NCBI GenBank assembly: GCA_019454045.1
Contig: SKCR01041848.1
Location: forward strand, 29,285 to 93,284
Reading direction: 5' to 3'
Source of the DNA: Zanthoxylum bungeanum
Lineage: Eukaryota > Streptophyta > Magnoliopsida > Sapindales > Rutaceae
DNA: 64,000 nucleotides
A program made the position numbers and the translations under genes. Positions 24,871 to 33,487 of this stretch are shown here, one piece after another (within the stretch, counting starts at the first letter, position 1; every line of letters starts with the position of its first letter). A model generated the notes under the pieces. That model saw only the letters and a program-made list of their open reading frames with translations, did not search any database and was not told the origin of the DNA.

Positions 24871-25619
24871 TGACCGGTGCAATCACACGCGTATAACGCA
24901 AGTGCATGTATCGTTCAAGTAATATAAAAAGTATCGATCCCACGACGACTTAAAACCTTTTGATAACTTTTTATGAAGTTAAATGTTTACAAGTATCTAA
25001 TAGATTGATTGTTAAAACAAGTAAATAAAATTGCTCAAAAATAGAATGAAGAAAATTCAAATTTATAAAACTTTACAGGTTTTTGAATCTTTCCAATATC
25101 TTTTAAAAGATGAAGTGGTTATTTTACGTCTCTGTTATATATTAGTTTACTAACCTGGAACACAAAATTATGTAAAAACCTCTTCCGATGGTCAGATACA
25201 AATACCTAGTGTAACCCAATTAATCATATTCCTATGTCAACCAAGTTACCTGAATTTATTAAGATTAAGTTCCAATTATAGCTACCCCTGCCTGACAGGT
25301 ATATTCCTATCATGTAAGGAATCTATTAAAGGGTTATTTATCCTCAAGGAAGATCGTGGGCTATTGAGTCTAAGGTCTCGAACCTAAAATCCCTTTTCCA
25401 AGTTCATTTTAAGTTTACTGAATCAATCTTATTAATGGCCAGTTAACAAGAAGTATTAAGACTAAGGCTCAATAAATAAACCTTCAAATTACCCAAATCA
25501 TAAAATAACCCCTTATTAACCAGTGATATTGGAATTCATCACAACCCCAGATAATTGACTTTGTTACGACACATATTTACAAATAGTAAAAGTTTAAATA
25601 AAATAAAAGACATAAAGTA

Positions 25620-25770
25620 AATTGCTGGAAATAAATACTGAAAGTAAATGCTTAAAGTAATTGCTGAAACGTAAAAACTGAAAAGTAAAAGTTGAAAAAT
25701 AAATGCTGGAAAGTAAAAGCTGATAAGTAAATGCTGAAAATTAAAAAAAAATGTAAAAATACAATAAAAG
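25620..25770. repeat. Degenerate GCTGAAAAGTAAAT short repeats
   Basis: About eight degenerate 14-20-bp units built on CTGAAAAGTAAATG follow one another inside the Athila 3' LTR. Similar units recur at 26105-26180. Confidence 0.65.
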
Positions 25771-25854
25771 AAAATGCTAGAGTAAAATGATCCACTTTTA
25801 TCACTACTATTTTAGATATCTCACTTATTATAATATATTAACTTTGCGTGATTT

Positions 25855-26015
25855 TACCAACCAGCCATATAGGCGGTAACCTGATTAAGTCAAATTTATA
25901 ATTAATTACCAACCTGCCATATAAGCGGTATCCAAGCTTAGTCAGGTTAAAACCAATTTCAATAATTACCAACCGACCAATAAAGCGGTATCCTCATTAA
26001 GTCAGATTTTAAATA
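25855..26015. repeat. Three ~55-bp tandem repeats in Athila LTR
   Basis: Units begin TACCAACC at 25855, 25907 and 25967. Each contains a GCGGTA core followed by a TTAAGTCAG-like word. Spacing is 52 and 60 bp. Confidence 0.75.
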
Positions 26016-26172
26016 GTTTATATATTATAATTAAGGGAGACTAATCTAAACAATAGTAATAAAAGTTTTACCTTTTACCCCAACATGGGGAGTTACCTCC
26101 TCATTACTGAAAAGTAACTTGCTGAAAAGTAAAGAAAAGAAAGTACTGTGCATAAAAGTAAATTTCAAAAAG

Positions 26173-26416
26173 TAAAGACTGAAAAGTAAAGAAAAGAAAG
26201 TGCAAAAGCGGAAATTAATTACTGAAAGCTGTAAATAAACAAGCAAGATATAATCTTCTTAGTATTCTTAAGGAATTACATAGAAGAAGGTAAGAAAATT
26301 AAAGACTGAAAAGTAAAGAAAATAAAGTACAAAAGCGGAAATTAATTACTGAAAGCTGTAAATAAACAAGCAAGATACAATCTTCTTAGTATTCTTAAGG
26401 AATTACATAGAAGAAT
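26173..26416. repeat. 127-bp tandem duplication in Athila LTR
   Basis: The unit at 26173-26299 is repeated at 26300-26416 with only a few changes. It ends with the GTATTCTTAAGGAATTACAT stretch. The high identity indicates a recent duplication. Confidence 0.85.
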
Positions 26417-27541
26417 GCATGAAATTTACAAATGAAATGGCTTAGTATTTATAGGAAAAATTTCACCTTCACCAATTTCTCCACTAATTTCTCCACCAAA
26501 CATGTAAGCATGTTTGGTGGAAGTTTGACAATTTTCATTATTTATCTTTTTTTTTTTAAATGACTTTAATAATTACAATAACACACTTCCGTATATTTCA
26601 TCCATTTCAGTCATGCAATCTTACGAATTCAAAATTATTATAAACTTCCAAGTTGTAGATCTGTGAGCCTTCTTTGATCTGGAACTTGAATCACCTCAAT
26701 CCGATATCGGAGTAGAAAGTTATGGCCAAAATATGAAAATTGTGCAAAGTTGAAATTTCTGAAACTGTACTTCGTCAGAATGTCATTTCAAGTTTCCAAC
26801 CTCCAAAATCCAAAGGTCAAGTCCAGTTTTTACCATTATTTGTTTCATATTTCGTCCTGATTGATTCCATTGAGTCCCGATTTTATTTTATTTGGAAAAT
26901 AAACTAAAACACATCAAAACGTTCATCAAACCCGAGAAACTAAACAAAATATTAGGTAAAATGGCGATAAATATTGATATATTTTTCACTCATCACACCC
27001 TTAAACCTAACATTTTGCTAGTCCTCGAGCAAAATAATAAAATATAATATAATAAATAATTAAAATTAAACTAAGCCACTTTCGTATGGATCACGGTTGC
27101 ATTTAGCGTATGCAACAAGCCTTTAAATCCATAGGTGTCCCTAGTGGATGAGTTGTAGTCTCGTGAGGGCTTACAACAACGATACCCACAAACGTCTTAT
27201 AAAAACAAAAAGATAATAAAACTAATGCACACAAGAGTAAAAACACAAGAGAAAAAAGAATAAAGAAGTTAGTGACTAATCAGGTGAAACTTCTTATCCA
27301 AGTTTATAGTTGTTTTCTTTCTTTCTAAATTACTGAATAAGTAAATTCCCCGAATATTTTTTACCATTCTTCATACACACGGCCAATAAAATATTAATCA
27401 ACTCATTTTGCCCACAATAGTCACAAGTGTAATTGAGAAGAGAGTAATATTTTTATCTTAAAGTTATATCAGAATTCACACCTTTTTTAGCAATGGAATA
27501 TTTTTCTGATTTTTCTGTTTTTTTTATATACAATATCATCC

Positions 27542-27639
27542 ATCCATGTAACGAGCTTTGGGTCAGTGACTCCCAAACCAGCTAGCTTTAGGGCACTAGG
27601 TATTAAGACACCCTTAAAGACTTAATTACTCGGATTTCA

Positions 27640-27678
<39 letters not shown>

Positions 27679-27797
27679 TTTTGCAACATCTTTGATCCAT
27701 GTAGCAAGCTTTGGGCCAGTGGCTCCCAAACCAGTTGGTTTTAGGGCACTTGGTGTTAAAACACCCCTACGGACTTAATAACTTAGATCTCAGACAG
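27542..27797. repeat. ~100-bp direct repeat separated by an AT microsatellite
   Basis: 27542-27640 and 27695-27797 share ATCCATGTA, GCTTTGGG, GGCTCCCAAACCAG and AGGGCACT in the same order with about 15% divergence. Between them lie an (AT)n run at 27643-27670 and a poly-T run to 27682. They are in the untranslated region between LOG and the 3' LTR. Confidence 0.8.
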
Positions 27798-28320
27798 TTT
27801 TTTTTTAATCATATTGCTTTTTTAGATGCTTCCATCAATTAAACAAGAGCACTGAATATTACAAACTTTTCAATTACAACTCATGTCCGTATGTTACCAT
27901 GTATGTTAATAATATATGTCAACTGAACATATGAAGATTCATTTTAGTCAGTTTTATGGAGAATTCATAAATTAAATAATTCAAAAGGAAATAAACAAAA
28001 ATTAAGTTATTCTGAAATAGGCTGAGATACGTCTCAGAAGTGGAAATTACTTACACAACTATCTCACACCAATTTCACCTGATTAATCAAATTAAAAATA
28101 CAAAAACACAAAATATTTTTTTAATTTATGTAAATATTTTTAATATTTTTTGTATTTTTTCAAAAAATTTAGACTAAAAATAACGCAATAAAATAAGATA
28201 CTAGTCAACTATTCCCCTCCCCCAAACCTAAATGAGACATTGTCCCCAATGTCTTAAGAAGTAGAAGAAGAATTTAGAAACAATACCTGATTAGATGAAA
28301 TTCTACATCTTAAATAAAAA

Positions 28321-29024
28321 TTAAAAGTTAAGATCCAGATTTATCCGACGTTTCTTACCACGATCATTATCGGACCAATTTATCTTGGAAAGTATAGGGT
28401 CAAATTTTGGTTCAAAGGCTAAGATTTGGTCAATTAAATCTGGGGCATTTTTGGCAGTAAAAATGAGTTCTTTTACAGGTTTTGAGACGAACCCATTTCT
28501 CCGGGTATCATAAAGAAACGCACAAAGAAAATCATAAAATCTGTCAGCATTGAACAGTCCAAGCGATTTCTATTGTATGTTCAAGTTCGCCCAAGATAGT
28601 ATTGTAAAAATTTCCTCCATCGTACATAAGCCTCCTAGCAAAGCAATAAAAGCATCAGCCCGATTAATCATTTCCACCAGTCATTCAGACATACCTGGCA
28701 CGATCAGTTCTTCTCCGTTTGATGGTCCTATAAACTTTCCTTCCGCCAAGGGTTTTGGGATGATTCCTAATACTTGACTGCCTCCATCATGTACGGCCTT
28801 TGAAATTATCCCCATTAGTCCAAGATTGCCACCGCCATATACTAGGTGCATATTCCTTTCAGTGAAGACTCGACCCAATTCCTGTTCTGCCGCTACGTAT
28901 TGTGGGTTAGTACCAACACTAGTCCCATAAAAGACACATATATTTACAACTCGTCTTCTTGAAGTGGCTTCAATTTTTATCTGGATGCCTTCAAAAGTGC
29001 AATGATGAGTTGAATTTATAACAC
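28321..29024 (-). pseudogene. LOG: LOG-type cytokinin riboside 5'-monophosphate phosphoribohydrolase, retrocopy carried by Athila
   Basis: LOG enzymes release active cytokinin base from its nucleotide in the cytosol. The minus-strand frame from about 29024 to the stop at 28321-28323 covers nearly the whole fold. It shows the N-terminal strand (VVNICVFYGTSVG), the nucleotide-binding loop (LVYGGGNLGLMG), VLGIIPK, an ADAFIAL strand, a catalytic loop, and a C-terminal half ending in a lysine/arginine-rich tail. There are two in-frame stops, TGA at 28687-28689 and TAG at about 28586. The catalytic PGGxGTxxE loop reads LGGLCTMEE: the proline and second glycine are lost and the glutamate kept. It is intronless, whereas plant LOG genes are normally split, so it looks reverse-transcribed. 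A possible acceptor (TTTTCAG) precedes it at about 29025-29031. The LOG family call is firm; activity is not expected. Confidence 0.85.
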
Positions 29025-29321
29025 CTGAAAAGGGTTAGTGATAATAGCACTAGTATCTTCCAAATGACAATTAGTAGCAAAACAATAAATAGTGAAAGGT
29101 CAAAAAGTCTCATTCCTGTCGGAGAAAATAAAAGAAAACAACAAAACAAATCACAATTATTAGGAAAAGACAAAAAGATAATAATATTTACAAGAAAGTA
29201 ATGGCTTGAATGACGTCTATGCGTCAGGGACAAGCTTCCCATCCAATTTTCTTATAAATTGGCAAACATGGTCTTTTAGAGTCAGATTCCCGAGACTATA
29301 TTGTTGTCTTTCTTTTCAGTA
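29025..29321 (-). other. Spacer between the 147-codon ORF and LOG
   Basis: On the minus strand this 0.3-kb stretch is T-rich and ends in a pyrimidine tract plus TTTTCAG, which could be a splice acceptor for a downstream message carrying LOG. An 83-codon frame (28991-29242) is hydrophobic at its C-terminal half but overlaps LOG in another frame and has no recognisable domain, so it is not called as a gene. Confidence 0.5.
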
Positions 29322-29765
29322 TTATGTATATAACATGTGAATTGCATGATGCACATATCCACTGGAATGCGTCTCAAGAGTCTTAGATATGTCATCCAAA
29401 GACTCCTTACTCAAGCCATCCCTAATGAATTTAATCTTATCTTCACGGTTATCAGATATCATTCCTAAAGAACGACAACTAGTATTATATGTCATGCGAG
29501 CATATTTATAGCAAACACCCATTCTTTTAGCTCTTCTCTTTTTAGCATAGGTGCTTCTTCCTAAACCAGGCAAATGTGAAACAAAAGAGTCAGAAGACTC
29601 ACCTGCCAATCGAACCCGTGCTTCAATAATCCAACGAATGTCATTAGGAATACCTTTGATCATTATTAGTCTTATCATTTCCAAGCGAGCTTTGTAGACT
29701 TTCATCAGATAGTTTTGAGGGAGAGAAGGAAATTGTCTGTGAAGATTTACGAGAACGTCTTCCAT
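29322..29765 (-). CDS. Unrecognised 147-codon ORF downstream of Athila pol
   Basis: This ATG-to-stop frame starts 139 bases after the pol stop codon. The protein is basic, with no signal peptide or membrane segment visible, so it does not look like an envelope protein. Visible features are a hydrophobic/basic helix-like stretch at residues 20-52 (many Ile, Leu, Met and Arg), a strongly basic cluster KKRRAKR at residues 75-81 that could be a nuclear localisation or RNA-binding patch, and a charged C-terminal half. I do not recognise the family. It is intact, while the flanking pol and LOG frames each contain stops. It could be an accessory protein of this lineage, a captured host fragment, or an uninterrupted relic. 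Confidence 0.6.
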   Translation of the reverse strand: MEDVLVNLHRQFPSLPQNYLMKVYKARLEMIRLIMIKGIPNDIRWIIEARVRLAGESSDSFVSHLPGLGRSTYAKKRRAKRMGVCYKYARMTYNTSCRSLGMISDNREDKIKFIRDGLSKESLDDISKTLETHSSGYVHHAIHMLYT

Positions 29766-29904
29766 CGTGAAATGACTTTACCTACACAAATGAAACACAC
29801 AAAAATAAAACACACCAAATCTTGAATATATATACAAATTGCATTGGTTGCCTCCCAGCTAGCGCTAAGTTTAAAGTCGTCAGCTAGACATGACTGCTCG
29901 AACG
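29766..29904 (-). other. Athila post-pol spacer
   Basis: On the minus strand, GACGACTTTAAACTTAGCGC followed by TAGCTGGGAGGCAACC lies just after the pol stop. This is the conserved block typical of Athila-type elements after pol. It separates pol from the 147-codon ORF. Confidence 0.72.
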
Positions 29905-30126
29905 TTAGGCTGGATCTGAAAGTGTGATACTTTCTTTTTGTCGCTCAATTGATTCTCCCCAGTAGTGCTTCACACACTGGCTGTTAACTTTGAATGTGTT
30001 GTTGGATTTGGGATCATGTAACTCAACGGCATTATCTGGTAAAACTTTGGTGATTAGGAATGGACCTGACCACCGTGATTTTGGCTTTCATGGGAAGAGT
30101 TTCAACCTTGATTTGTTTAACAGTAC
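29905..30126 (-). pseudogene. Athila-type integrase C-terminal fragment
   Basis: The minus-strand frame of about 74 codons ends at the TAA 29905-29907. It contains the SRWSGPF motif followed by a KVLP...AVELHDP segment and FKVN...VKHYWGE, the C-terminal DNA-binding module of Athila/Tat-branch Gypsy integrases. A TGA interrupts it shortly before SRWSGPF. The rest of pol is lost, because Tat-plus starts at 30127. Confidence 0.82.
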
Positions 30127-32086
30127 TGTAGGCACTGCATTTTTGCATATAAGTCCCGATTATGAGCCTCGTGCGGAGGCACTACCTTTTAAGTCGCGGG
30201 AAACGGACGTCGCAAGGGAAGATTCAAGGATCAATACCCTGTTGGATTTAATTCGCTTGCTTGGCTTCGGGTCTGCTCGTTAGGCCTCTGTTTTAAAATT
30301 TATTCCCGGCCCAAACCTTAAAAATAACACCCTGGACTCTCCTCTCGCACGCCTATCCTATCCTTCTTCGCCTCTCATGCACGTGTCCTTTCAACTTCTA
30401 GCCATGCACAAATCTCCCACCTCACACCCAAAAAATTCAACAAGCAAAAACAATTCAACAAATAACAAAACACAAACACAAACCCCCACGTGAATAACAA
30501 AAGTCAAGCATCACACAAAGCAAATAAACAAATCAAAAACAAGACACACCTCACATCACTATCCATACAAACACAACAAAATTAATAAACCCTAAAAGCC
30601 AATGAACCCCACGTGAAAACATAAATACAAAGAAAGAAATTAATTAAATAACATAAATCCACACCAAAAGATCAAATACAAATCATAAAGAAACAATCAC
30701 AACAAGACAAAATCCTAGCCTACTAACAATCAACAATCACAACAAGACAAACCCTAACCACTCTTTCCATTATATATTGCCTCCCAATAAATTATCCCTC
30801 CAACCCTCCACCAAATAACCAATAATTTAATAGCCATTCAAACCCTCTCCACCTCAACCATTATAAAAAGAAACAAAAAACCATAATCTCTGGGGCCACA
30901 AAACATGCACATGCGAAACCCCCCACTCTCTCTCGACATCATCACTCATCTCACACAAGCAGCCTCTCAAACTCCATGCACACGTGAGCAGCCCCATTCA
31001 ACACACTCAAATCAGCGCCCACTAGCCACTCGCACTCAAAGAACCCACACCACACTTCACTCTCTCTACGCAAGCCCTCTCTCACCGAACTGCACGTTGA
31101 ACATGCATGAAGCCCTCATGTTCACAAGCCAACACATAAATTAAACACTCACATAACTAGCACCGACTCACTAGCAAACAACCACACATTCATCAACTCA
31201 ACCCTCATGCAGCCAACACGTTCATAAACTTCACGTTCAACACACGTAAAAGACCCCACTCGGCAGCCTCTATTCAGCCCAACACAGCAGCCACACCTCA
31301 GCAGACCTCACGAATGCCCAGATCAACCAACAAAATCCCACATCGACCATGAACCACCCCCTCTTCTCACCTAACCGACATAGCCAGAAACCCTAGACAC
31401 ATGCACGCCACTCATAAACATAACACACACTGACGCACATAAACAAATCCTCTTAGCCGACTAAATTACCTTCAACCTCACGCCACTCAACATGCACCTC
31501 TCCACGTAAAACACATGCATGCAGACCTCATAACCAACGCATCCAATAAAGCACGTTCATCACCCATCACAGCCACTTGAGACACATCCCCGTAAGAAGT
31601 CCCCTTGACCGAAGCAAAACAGCCCCCAAAAATACCCCTAAAACAGTGTGCAAATCACCCAAAACCAGTCCAAAAAATCACCCATGCAGTCCAGAAAATT
31701 AGCTCCCAAAACTGTGAACAAAACTGCAGTGAAAATATATAAAATAGTGAGCGGAAACAGTGAGTGAATCAGAGAAAACAGCAAGCGGAAACTATGAGTG
31801 AAAATAGACAAAACAGCGAAAACATCGAATCAGTGAAAATAACAGAAATAGCGAACCACTGAAAACGGTGAAAATAGTGAAAATAATAGAAATATCGGAC
31901 CATTCTGAACCCAACGGTTTGAGGTCTTCCCTTGCGAGGGGTGAGTGCAGCCTTAAATCATTTTCCCGGTTCACACCGGGTGGCGACTCCATTTTATTCT
32001 CCAGTTTAGTCCCTTGCGGGCTACTCCGTACTTCTGACCGGGCCACGAGCCTGGAACAGCGTCACCGATTTGTATGTTCTATAGTC
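30127..32086 (+). repeat. 5' LTR of Tat-plus
   Basis: The repeat starts TGTAGGCACTG and its last about 200 bp match the other Tat LTR ends. The middle (about 30300-31600) is remarkably poor in G and rich in A and C on the plus strand. The section 31740-31890 is a degenerate series of GTGAAAATA/GCGAAAACA words. The end near the primer-binding site lacks a clear CA, so the inner edge may be up to about 25 bp earlier. The ORF-like stretches at 30905-31144 and 31792-32101 fall in this compositionally biased DNA and are not genes. Confidence 0.82.
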
Positions 32087-32104
32087 TGGCGACTCCACTA
32101 GGGA
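32087..32104 (+). other. Primer-binding site of Tat-plus (TGGCGACTCCACTAGGGA)
   Basis: The position right after the LTR and the TGGCGAC start fit a tRNA-Arg-type primer-binding site, as known for Tat/Ogre elements. The downstream bases match a tRNA less clearly, so the primer assignment is tentative. Confidence 0.65.
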
Positions 32105-33039
32105 TAGAGAATCGGCCCCGAAATAATGTCTAGTAATGTTTGTGATTTGTGCTTTAATTAACCATGTCTACAGTGGGTTGAAGGGGTTTAATCAAAGGCA
32201 TTGTTAAGGCTAGGTGATGGTTTGGTGTCTTCTTTCATTCACTACCTTTCTATAAGGAAAAGTTGTGAAGACACCTAGATAATCATTACCCGGAGCTCGT
32301 TGTGACAACTAATTTGGAGGACTTATTGTTTATTCCTGTCACCAAGGCGATAAGAGCCTAAGAGGCTTGGGTATTTAAGAGTGTTCACTCGACCCTCCCT
32401 CTGGGGAATCTACAATAGGAAATCCATTTGACAGTTAGTCACACACCGTAACTCGTTGGCACGTACCTTAAGGTATAAAAAATGTGCGCTCACTTGGTCG
32501 TTCGAACCCTTGAGTGGGGAGTCCTAGTTGTGGGCAATCCTTCGTCAGCGAGAGCCTTTGTTTACACTCCTGTGAACTTACATGTGAACCATAGTTGTAT
32601 GACCAATAAAAATGATTTCTTTATGTTTGTGTTTGGGATCATCGTCATTTGGATTCAGTTGGACCTCTTGTCAAGAGATATGAACTTGTTGGGCCATTTA
32701 AACTGGGACGAGTTCGTGTCCTTTGACAATTGGGCCAAAAGCTTCTAAAATGCCGATGGGCCATTTTATGTTTAGGTCTCTTATCATTTGTAGTTGTTTA
32801 GCCATGTTATCGCAAAAGTATAAACTTGTTGGGCCTTTTCAACTGGGACAAGTTTGCACTGCGCAATAGTATGATTAAATGCTTTAAAATGATAATGGGC
32901 CAACTGGTGTAAAAATCTTAATGATCTTGTATATTTCATGCATCACACGCATACATGCTAACATGCTGTTTTAATAGACATCATAGATACCCGTTGGGTT
33001 AGGGAAGAGGGAAGAATTTTCAAGAGGCCAATAAAAAAC
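32105..33039 (+). other. Tat-plus untranslated leader with internal direct repeat
   Basis: No gene is visible. AACTTGTTGGGCC at 32683 recurs at 32823, starting a direct repeat of about 80-140 bp (GGGAC, ATGGGCCA and GCTTNTAAAATG words in the same order). The segment 32440-32610 matches the Tat-minus leader and shows the empty target of Copia-A near 32600. Confidence 0.72.
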
Positions 33040-33487
33040 ATGAGTGAATCAGTTAACGAAGCATCTCATATGGGTCAGTTGGAAGCCAATCTCGCCAAAG
33101 TTACCGAGCAACTGCAAGCTTTGACCACTGCCATGGCTAATATGGATGTGCCCCGTGCTGGGGGAAGCTCTGAAAATGAGACGCATGAAGAGCCTCCGAA
33201 CAGATTGAATGATGATATCACTATTTTTAATGATGACATGGCTGAGTATGCCGCAGGAAGGACAGCCGGGTCTCAGGCTGAATTACGAAAACTCCGTGAC
33301 CAGGTAGAATCAGTTACCCACAAGCTAAGGGTTAAACATTAAGATTTGAAGCAATGACCTTTGAGGAGCAGCTACCGGCTCAGTTTAAGATGCCTGATAT
33401 AGCCAAATTCAATGGGAATAGGGACCCGAGGGTCCATCTCCGGCAATATGTCTCGGTAATAAGTTCAATAGGCCTATCGCAGCGCTA
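33040..33487 (+). pseudogene. Tat-plus gag, N-terminal part
   Basis: ATG at 33040 opens 100 codons with a heptad-like, charged coiled-coil N-terminus, then a stop at 33340-33342. In another frame the next bases encode EEQLPAQFKMPDIAKFNG followed by a DPRVHLRQYVSV segment, the start of the retrotransposon gag core typical of Tat elements. The frame ends at about 33487, where Copia-D sequence begins. The downstream gag and protease are deleted. Confidence 0.82.

Larger units (their letters stand above)
24871..26995 (-). repeat. 3' LTR of the Athila-type element
   Basis: On the minus strand the repeat starts TGATGAGTG at 26995, right after a GGTTTAAGGGTG tract, and ends GCACCGGTCA at 24871, giving a 2.1-kb LTR with TG...CA ends. 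The bases 24866-24870 (CATAT) would be the target duplication, but the other side is lost. It contains two sets of internal tandem repeats, listed separately. There is no second LTR for confirmation. Confidence 0.68.
24871..30126 (-). mobile_element. Athila-type Ty3/Gypsy element, 3' half, carrying a LOG homologue
   Basis: On the minus strand, in order from high to low coordinates, the parts are: integrase C-terminus (30126-29905); a post-pol spacer ending in the GCGCTAGCTGGGAGGCAACC block known in Athila-type elements; a 147-codon ORF; a LOG homologue; the block GACATTGGGGACAATGTCTC with GGTTTGGGGGAGGGG near 28210-28250; a 1.2-kb untranslated region; GCTCGAGGACTAGCAAAATG near 27025; and the 3' LTR. 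The 5' part is missing, cut at 30126 by the Tat-plus 5' LTR. Athila elements often carry an env-like ORF after pol; here that place holds the 147-codon ORF and LOG. Confidence 0.78.

Noticed and set aside
28550..28777. 75-codon plus-strand frame
   Set aside because: It is antisense to the LOG homologue, whose minus-strand frame has clear family motifs.
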